11,768 bases of DNA from Chitinophagaceae bacterium. GTDB lineage: Bacteria > Bacteroidota > Bacteroidia > Chitinophagales > Chitinophagaceae. A program made the translations under genes and the position numbers. Below, piece after piece: positions 1 to 5,899 of this stretch. The notes under the pieces were generated by a model, which had not been told where the DNA came from, did not search any database, and saw nothing but the letters and a program-made list of their open reading frames with translations. Location of the stretch: positions 1-11,768 of the forward strand of contig CANJDY010000047.1 of the NCBI GenBank assembly GCA_947472635.1, read 5' to 3'. Every line of letters starts with the position of its first letter. The stretch's first letter is position 1.

Positions 1-567
1 TGTAAAGTCTATGCATCAAAAGGGGCAAGATTAGATGATTCGAATGCATTAATAACCGGCCAGGTAAACCAACGTGAAAGGCAAACAGGTTACAATGATG
101 TAGGATGGGATATTGCAGAGGGGAATTATGAACGGTTCCTGACGCAAATCAATGCTGATCAAACCTCTGTTGGTTTATACAGGGTTCGTGGAACTATTGA
201 TAAAAACGCATCAAAATACGACCGCTTTGCCCGTTCTTTTGAAAATGTTTCAGGCAAAAATACCATGTATTTCAAGTTTGATGATGAGCTGTTTGTAAAT
301 GGCAAACCCAAGAATTTAAAATTTACTATAACGTGGCTTGATAAAAATGTTGGTTCTACTTGGGCATTGAGGTATAACAATGGAAAGCAGATAAAAACTG
401 CTATAGAGGTAAAAGGGAACGGAGATAGTAAATGGAAGTCTGTAACCGTTGATGTTGCTGATATGCAATTGAATCATACCGGCGAATTGAAATCTGACTT
501 TATTTTAGTTAATACCGATAAAGTAGATGATATTTTTAATGGGATTGAAGTGGATATTCAAAGGAAT
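1..567 (+). repeat. Direct repeat, copy 1 (3' end of paralogue A)
   Basis: This segment is repeated at 1877-2443 with a constant offset of 1876 bases and no gaps. Identity is high at the DNA level: over 230-376 against 2106-2252 I count 5 mismatches in 147 bases, including a 43-base identical run at 230-272. Similarity stops at the stop codon; the downstream gaps (571-658 and 2447-2578) do not resemble each other. It reflects gene duplication, not a mobile element. The left limit of the repeat is outside the window. Confidence 0.9.
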
Positions 568-570
568 TAA
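1..570 (+). CDS. Putative secreted glycoside hydrolase, paralogue A (3' end only)
   Basis: The reading frame is open from the first base of the window to a TAA at 568-570, giving the last 189 residues of a protein whose 5' part lies outside. It aligns without gaps to residues 407-595 of the next gene (copy B) with 19 differences, about 90% identity, so it is clearly the same family. The visible part covers the end of the catalytic region (motif QTGYNDVGW) and the C-terminal beta-sandwich-like domain (motifs TMYFKFDDELF, TITWLDKN, and the ending NGIEVDIQRN). The proposed catalytic acids would lie upstream of the window. It ends at the point where copy D continues into a T9SS sorting domain, so like B it has none. 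An ATG at 265 in this frame is internal, not a start. Membership of the family is certain; enzymatic function is inferred from B-D. Confidence 0.85.
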   Translation, partial: CKVYASKGARLDDSNALITGQVNQRERQTGYNDVGWDIAEGNYERFLTQINADQTSVGLYRVRGTIDKNASKYDRFARSFENVSGKNTMYFKFDDELFVNGKPKNLKFTITWLDKNVGSTWALRYNNGKQIKTAIEVKGNGDSKWKSVTVDVADMQLNHTGELKSDFILVNTDKVDDIFNGIEVDIQRN

Positions 571-658
571 ATTTAAATGTAAATGGGAAATAGTTGACAA
601 ACAAATTATTGAACGAATATGAAAATCCTGATTTCTAACTGACCATACTATATGTATA

Positions 659-2446
659 ATGACTATGGCAATTAAAAAAATGACAATGATAAAAAATAAA
701 TTTCTTTCCGTACTGCTACTTACAGGATTGTTTTTTGGGGTGAATGTGTCAAAGGCACAAAAAGTAGCTGTACCTATTAATTCATATGGAGTATGGGATC
801 GTGGGGAAGGGATTGATGATTATTCAGATCCTACCGCAGATTTTGTTTTAGGGATGGAAGTAAGTGCCAGGTGGGAGGAGGTTCAATCAAAAGGGCCTGA
901 GAAATATGATTTTTCTATTTTTCAGCAGGCCTTAAATAAGGCTTTGAAATTTCATAAAATTGTCAAACTAAGTATTAATGTAGGGCCAGATTCCCCCGAG
1001 TGGCTTTATGAAAATGGTGTGCCTTTAGTAAAAGTGCTGAGTAAAAAACCTGAAAAACACGCCAAATTTCCAAATTACCCATACTACCTCAGTGAAGCGT
1101 ATAAAAATTATTATTTTGAACTGATTAAACAGTTTTCACTTTTCTTGAGAAACCAACCGAAAGAAAAGTTTGATTGCATAGCATTTGTGCAGGTAAAAAC
1201 AGGATCAACAGGAGACGAAGCTCCTTACAAAGGAGAACCGATAGATAAAAAATATGTCATTGCAAATAAAAAGGGTGATTGGGAGAATTTTCGTATTGAA
1301 ACTTTCACGCAATTTAAAAAATACTTCAATGATGTAAGTGAGCGACAGATTGTTCTGACTTTTAACAGTGTAGATCCAGAAAAGCAGCCCCAGGCTTATA
1401 AATGGGTAATGAATACTATTGATCCTAAAATTGGTTTTGGAATTAAAGGGGGAGCTTACAACCGAGGGCATCATTTAAGTGGCGAACAATCATTCAAAGA
1501 GAAATGGATTCCTTTTTTGATCAATCCCAAAGGAATGAAACTTTTTTCTGCCGCTGAGATGGATCAATCATGGCAGCATCCAATATTTACTATTAACACT
1601 GAACTGGGGTTTTATTGGTCAATGCTCAGTGGTCTTAACACAGGTTTGTCATCCTATAATTGCTCAAAAGGAGCGATTAGATATGCTATGGAGCATAAGG
1701 AAATTAGAGACATCTTTAAAATGTATAATAAATATGCTCAACAGGTGTATCCCGCTAGTGCCACCTGTGCCTATTCTGTTTTTCATGAAGGACTCAATGC
1801 TGCAAATACAATCAAATTTCCTGAGAAAACATTTGGAATTGCAAAGGAGAAAAACCTTGAACGCTACATTAATATTTGTAAAGCCTATGCATCAAAGGGG
1901 GCAAGTTTAGATGATTTGAATGCAATAACAATTGGCCAGGTAAATCAACGTGAAGAGCAAACAGGTTATAATGATGTTGGATGGGAAATTGCAGAGGGAA
2001 ATTACGAACGGTTCCTGACGCAAATCAATGCTGACGAAACCTCTGTTGGGTTATACAGGGTTCGTGGAACTATTGATAAAAACTCATCAAAATACGACCG
2101 ATTTTCCCGTTCTTTTGAAAATGTTTCAGGCAAAAATACCATGTATTTTAAGTTTGATGATGAGCTGTTTGCAAATGGTAAACCCAAAAATTTAAAATTT
2201 ACTATAACGTGGCTTGATAAAAATGCTGGTTCTACTTGGGCATTGAGGTATAGCAATGGCAAGCAGATTATAACTGCTATAGAGGTAAAAGGGAAAGGAG
2301 ATAGTAAATGGAAGTCTGTAACAGTAGATGTTGCTGATATGCAATTGAATCATACCGGTGAATTGAAATCTGACTTTTTGTTAGTTAATACTGACAATGT
2401 GGATGATATTTTTAATGGAATTGAAGTGGATATTCAACGAAAATGA
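659..2446 (+). CDS. Putative secreted glycoside hydrolase, paralogue B (clan GH-A-like TIM barrel plus C-terminal beta-sandwich)
   Basis: This 595-residue protein begins with a Sec signal peptide (hydrophobic stretch about residues 16-28, probable cleavage at SKA|Q near residue 33). Four in-frame ATGs occur at 659, 665, 680 and 686. The one at 686 gives the most typical signal peptide (MIKNKF...), so the true start may be there; no clear ribosome binding site decides. Residues 40-400 read as a TIM-barrel glycosidase: WDRG near 46-49, a W-E-E...YDF segment near 72-85 like the first strands of GH42/GH5-type enzymes, and GPDSPEWLYENGVP at 109-122. I propose D186 (GSTGD, 182-186) and E300 (SAAEMD) as catalytic acids because they are kept in copies C and D. 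Residues about 440-595 form a beta-sandwich-like module. No lipobox and no T9SS domain are visible, so a periplasmic location is likely. Beta-galactosidase-like activity is a guess from fold resemblance; no named family was recognised. Confidence 0.82.
   Translation: MTMAIKKMTMIKNKFLSVLLLTGLFFGVNVSKAQKVAVPINSYGVWDRGEGIDDYSDPTADFVLGMEVSARWEEVQSKGPEKYDFSIFQQALNKALKFHKIVKLSINVGPDSPEWLYENGVPLVKVLSKKPEKHAKFPNYPYYLSEAYKNYYFELIKQFSLFLRNQPKEKFDCIAFVQVKTGSTGDEAPYKGEPIDKKYVIANKKGDWENFRIETFTQFKKYFNDVSERQIVLTFNSVDPEKQPQAYKWVMNTIDPKIGFGIKGGAYNRGHHLSGEQSFKEKWIPFLINPKGMKLFSAAEMDQSWQHPIFTINTELGFYWSMLSGLNTGLSSYNCSKGAIRYAMEHKEIRDIFKMYNKYAQQVYPASATCAYSVFHEGLNAANTIKFPEKTFGIAKEKNLERYINICKAYASKGASLDDLNAITIGQVNQREEQTGYNDVGWEIAEGNYERFLTQINADETSVGLYRVRGTIDKNSSKYDRFSRSFENVSGKNTMYFKFDDELFANGKPKNLKFTITWLDKNAGSTWALRYSNGKQIITAIEVKGKGDSKWKSVTVDVADMQLNHTGELKSDFLLVNTDNVDDIFNGIEVDIQRK
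1877..2443 (+). repeat. Direct repeat, copy 2 (3' end of paralogue B)
   Basis: This is the counterpart of 1-567, inside the coding region of paralogue B (residues 407-595). Many synonymous sites are unchanged between the copies, for example a 37-base identical run at 313-349 and its partner 2189-2225. This points to recent duplication or ongoing gene conversion rather than old paralogy. Confidence 0.9.
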
Positions 2447-2578
2447 AATCGCTCACATTGCAATTGAAATAATGATGAGCCCTAGATGTAGGAAAAAAAA
2501 TAATAGTTTCATCAATAACCTTTTTTTTGGATTTCCTTTTTATATATCAAAACGAACCAAGTAATTGAAAATAATAAA

Positions 2579-4135
2579 ATGCAAAAAGTAGTAAGAATTA
2601 TTGTTAACATCTTTCTCTTGATTTTCATATCGTGCTGTCACTCTTTTGCTCAAAAAAGTGATAAGCCAAATATTATTTTAATTGCCGTAGATGATCTGAA
2701 TGACTGGGTGGGTGCCATGGGAGGCAATCCCCAAATGTTAACACCACATATGGACAAATTGGCAAAAGAATCAATGGTGTTTCGAAACACCAGTTGTGCG
2801 GGTCCCGTTTGTTGCCCTTCCCGTTCGGCTTTGCTTTCGGGTTTTTTGCCTTCAAGAACAGGTGCATATGGTAATGGTAATAATATACTCAATTCAAAAC
2901 TTGTTCAGGAAAACGCAACACTCCCCGAGTATTTTTCAAAAAATGGGTACAAGACTATTTCAAAAGGTAAGATCTTTCATAAGCACTTAACTGAAAATGG
3001 TGTTGACCATGGACAATGGGCATTTGATGAATGGGAACTGGAAGACGGATCATCGGAAATAATAAAGGAAAAATTATATTCCCGCAATGAAGGAATTATA
3101 AACGGCGAAGCGATTCCCGATGCCAAATACAAAACGGGCGGAGGAACAGAATTTGCATGGGCTCCAACCAAAGCAACAAAAGAAGAAACAAAGGACTTCA
3201 GAACAGCTACATGGTTTGCCGAAAAATTAAAACAGAATTTTGATAAGCCATTTTTTATGGCAGTAGGGATAGCTAAACCACACCTTCCCTGGTATGTGCC
3301 ACAGGAATATTTTGATAAATATAATACAGACACCATAAAAATACCGGATTACAAGATTGATGACCTCGATGATATTGTAACTAAAAATGGCGAAAAATAT
3401 GCAAGCCCATCTTCTGATTTTATGTGGGTGCAACAAGATCAACTACTTTTTAAAAAAGCAATTCAGGCTTATATGGCGTCGGCTACTTATGCTGATGATT
3501 GTGTTGGAGTAGTGTTAGATGCTTTAAAAAAAAGTAAATATGCTGATAATACGATCGTCATTTTATTTGGTGACCATGGTTGGCATCTTGGAGAAAAGCT
3601 AAGATTCAGAAAGGCAGAGTTATGGAAAGAATCAACGCAAACCACTTTTATTGTTCATGTTCCTGGTATGACCAAACAAGCGTTTTGCTTCCGAAATGTA
3701 AACCTGATGGATATTTATCCAACACTGATAGATTTATGCAAGCTTCCTAAGAAGGAAAATATTGATGGCGAAAGTCTCAGCCCTTTGCTTGCTAACCCTA
3801 TGTTGCAATGGCATCCTGCTGTTACTACTGATGGCAAAGGCGCTCATTCTGTAATTTCAGAAGAGTGGCATTACATTTATCGGGATAGAAAAGGAGGTGT
3901 TGAAGAGCTTTACAATATCAAAAATGATCCTATGGAGTGGAATAATTTAGCTAATTCCACAAATAAAGAATATTCAGAAGTTAAAAAAAGATTGCATGCT
4001 TTATTTCCAAAAGAAGATGCAGACCCTTTGCCAAGCAATGGAAAGAACAATGCCAATGACAGCGAAGAAAGTGGTAAAGCGGGAAATATTAATTATACAT
4101 TAAAATCAAAAAGACTTTTACAAAAACTGAATTAA
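2579..4135 (+). CDS. Secreted S1 sulfatase, iduronate-2-sulfatase-like (probably subfamily S1_7)
   Basis: A 518-residue type I formylglycine sulfatase that would remove sulfate esters from a sugar. After a signal peptide (residues 1-24, ending SFA|Q) comes the N-terminal metal-binding motif VDDL (D38, D39). The maturation motif C-x-P-S-R follows at 78-82, where C78 would become formylglycine. Two cysteines are adjacent there (C78, C79); by the rule only the first fits. GDHGWHLGEK at 331-340 supplies further metal and active-site residues (D332, H333, K340). Motif layout and the DDL...CCPSR...GDHGWHLGE pattern match iduronate-2-sulfatase-like enzymes, but the sugar cannot be read from sequence. 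Residues about 480-518 are a polar Asn/Ser/Glu-rich then basic tail beyond the usual domain. FIS|C around residue 19 is a poor alternative lipobox. Maturation needs a formylglycine-generating enzyme or anaerobic maturase that is not in the window. The gene directly abuts the following hydrolase, implying joint expression. Confidence 0.93.
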   Translation: MQKVVRIIVNIFLLIFISCCHSFAQKSDKPNIILIAVDDLNDWVGAMGGNPQMLTPHMDKLAKESMVFRNTSCAGPVCCPSRSALLSGFLPSRTGAYGNGNNILNSKLVQENATLPEYFSKNGYKTISKGKIFHKHLTENGVDHGQWAFDEWELEDGSSEIIKEKLYSRNEGIINGEAIPDAKYKTGGGTEFAWAPTKATKEETKDFRTATWFAEKLKQNFDKPFFMAVGIAKPHLPWYVPQEYFDKYNTDTIKIPDYKIDDLDDIVTKNGEKYASPSSDFMWVQQDQLLFKKAIQAYMASATYADDCVGVVLDALKKSKYADNTIVILFGDHGWHLGEKLRFRKAELWKESTQTTFIVHVPGMTKQAFCFRNVNLMDIYPTLIDLCKLPKKENIDGESLSPLLANPMLQWHPAVTTDGKGAHSVISEEWHYIYRDRKGGVEELYNIKNDPMEWNNLANSTNKEYSEVKKRLHALFPKEDADPLPSNGKNNANDSEESGKAGNINYTLKSKRLLQKLN

Positions 4136-5863
4136 ATGAAAGCTCACAAATTTATTCATCTTATAACAATATGGTTTCTTTTTTGCTTTTTTGCTTTTTC
4201 AATTCAAGCACAGACAGCTTTTCCTAAAAATTGCTGGGGTGTTTATAGCTGGCCTGGATGGAATCCGGAAAAGGTTTCAAAACAGAGTCATCCTTTGATA
4301 AAGGGGGCTCCATTAATAATAAAATGGTCACAAATAGAACCTAGCTCCGGAAATTTTAACTTCGAAAAACAAATCGGGGAAAAACTGAAACTACTCAAGG
4401 AGAATGATTTCTATACTTTCATTATGATTTGGGTAGCTCCAAACTCTCCCAGATGGTTATACGAAAATGGTGTACCAGAATTGGAAATGACAAAGACGTT
4501 AAATCCATTAGGAGAACAACGCAACCAGACATTTCCCTATTATTTAGACGAGGATTATATAAGGTACTATCATCGCATGTTGACAGAATTTGGAAAATAT
4601 GTAAGACAGTTGCCTAAAGAATTGAAGTCACGAATTCTTTATATTCAGTCTGCAGAAGGTTCTACCGGTGACGGTGAAGGGTACAAGGGAAAGCCGTTAG
4701 ACCCAAAATATAATATAACAAATGAGCAATGGGGAGATTTTAGAATCAAAGCATGGGATGTTCTAAAAAATGCTTTATCAGATAAAAATACCGGTGCTGG
4801 AATGGTAAAGCCGGTACTGGTAAATTATGATTCCAATAATACTATTCAATACAACTGGTTGTTGGACAATTTTGATGTAATAGGGCTTAAGAACGGTATG
4901 TTCAGCCATGGTTATCATATCAGTGAAACGAATTATAGACTCCAAAATTGGCAAAAATTTAAGGAAGAAGTACAAAAAAGAAGTAAACAGTTCTTTTCTA
5001 GGGGAGAACAGGATGGTGAGTGGGCCGTATATGGATGGAGTACGAAAAATACAGCACAGGCTTTTTATTGGTCTTCTATTTTTGCTACACACTGTGGACT
5101 TGATATGTGGAATGTACCTGCAGAAGCTTCAGAAGGGAAACAGTTTGAACCAGCTTTGAAGTTTTTCAATAAATATGCAGGACAACATAATCCTGCAACT
5201 GCTCAATCAGCTTTTTGTGCATTCCAAAAAGGGTTGGACGCATCAGATACAGTCGCTTTTCCTGTACCCGAATATGGGGAAGCCGCCAAGAATAATATTG
5301 CCCGTTACATAAAAATTGCCGGGGATTTTAAAGAATTTGGAGTCATTCAGGGTGACCCAGAAAAAGCTATTGGTGATGGCATGCTTAATAGGAAGCGGCA
5401 GGATTATAATGATGTTGGTTGGGGGATACACCCTAGTAATTACAGCCGATTTTTAACTCAGATTGACCCTGAATCTACAAGTATTGCTTGGTGGCATAAG
5501 GGGCCTCCAGAAAGTGTTTACAGTCAATTTTCCCGATCAATCAATACCGATAATACAAGCAAAGCCATTTATTTTGATGTTGATGATAATTTTTTAGGCA
5601 AATCAAAAAGCATTGAAGTTCGTATTGTTTGGCTTGATGAAGGTGTTGCTGAATGGACATTGTTTTATGATGCGCTTGATTCTAAAAACAAAAAGGCATT
5701 TTCAATAAAGAATACTAATTCAGGCATTTGGAAAGAGAAAACCATTCTTTTACAGGATACATTTTTTGATAACAGAGGAGAAAATAACGCTGATATATTT
5801 ATCCGTACAAATGGTAACGGTATAGCGATATTTCATTTGATTGAGTTGAACAAAAAGGTTTAA
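4136..5863 (+). CDS. Putative secreted glycoside hydrolase, divergent paralogue C
   Basis: A 575-residue protein with a signal peptide (MKAHKF... to QAQ near residue 26). Its ATG begins on the base after the sulfatase stop codon (TAA 4133-4135), so translation of the two is probably coupled. It is clearly related to B and D but more distant. It shares the W-S-Q-I-E-P...F-N-F segment (64-76), APNSPRWLYENGVP (101-114), GSTGD (175-179) and SRGEQD (288-293), then FYW (310-312). The putative catalytic residues are D179 and E291. In B and D a Glu directly follows the conserved Asp; here that position is Gly180 and the Glu is one further on (E181), so the Asp is the better catalytic candidate. The C-terminal module (from about 485: IYFDVDDNF..., IVWLDEG...) resembles the beta-sandwich repeated at the C-terminus of many secreted bacterial carbohydrate enzymes. 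There is no T9SS domain. Substrate probably differs from that of A/B. Confidence 0.8.
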   Translation: MKAHKFIHLITIWFLFCFFAFSIQAQTAFPKNCWGVYSWPGWNPEKVSKQSHPLIKGAPLIIKWSQIEPSSGNFNFEKQIGEKLKLLKENDFYTFIMIWVAPNSPRWLYENGVPELEMTKTLNPLGEQRNQTFPYYLDEDYIRYYHRMLTEFGKYVRQLPKELKSRILYIQSAEGSTGDGEGYKGKPLDPKYNITNEQWGDFRIKAWDVLKNALSDKNTGAGMVKPVLVNYDSNNTIQYNWLLDNFDVIGLKNGMFSHGYHISETNYRLQNWQKFKEEVQKRSKQFFSRGEQDGEWAVYGWSTKNTAQAFYWSSIFATHCGLDMWNVPAEASEGKQFEPALKFFNKYAGQHNPATAQSAFCAFQKGLDASDTVAFPVPEYGEAAKNNIARYIKIAGDFKEFGVIQGDPEKAIGDGMLNRKRQDYNDVGWGIHPSNYSRFLTQIDPESTSIAWWHKGPPESVYSQFSRSINTDNTSKAIYFDVDDNFLGKSKSIEVRIVWLDEGVAEWTLFYDALDSKNKKAFSIKNTNSGIWKEKTILLQDTFFDNRGENNADIFIRTNGNGIAIFHLIELNKKV

Positions 5864-5899
5864 CATTAGAAGCATTTATCATATTGAATTTAATCAGTA

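Noticed and set aside
265..570. Possible independent small gene starting at ATG 265
   Set aside because: The frame is open from base 1 and the whole length aligns to paralogue B, so this ATG is an internal methionine (TMYFKF) of a truncated gene.
594..599. TTGACA-like box upstream of paralogue B as a promoter
   Set aside because: Bacteroidota promoters use a different consensus (a TTTG-like -33 and TAnnTTTG -7), and no matching -7 element at suitable spacing was found.
1..2446. Composite transposon or insertion sequence flanked by the direct repeat
   Set aside because: No transposase gene, terminal inverted repeats or target duplications are visible; the repeat is the coding sequence of paralogous genes.
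2481..2528. Small hairpin CCTA-GATG-TAGG followed by an A-run, and a T-run at 2521-2528, as a terminator after paralogue B
   Set aside because: The 4-bp stem is too short and is followed by A rather than T. The A-run/T-run pairing is pure A:T low complexity that is common in AT-rich gaps.
2636..2641. Lipoprotein signal (lipobox ending at Cys19) in the first sulfatase
   Set aside because: Phe at -3 and Ile at -2 fit a lipobox poorly, and a good signal peptidase I site (SFA|Q) lies just downstream; soluble export is more likely.
2977..3336. Minus-strand open frame of 119 codons, the longest antisense frame
   Set aside because: It lies wholly inside the sulfatase gene with its catalytic motifs intact on the + strand, and its translation shows no recognisable domain or signal.
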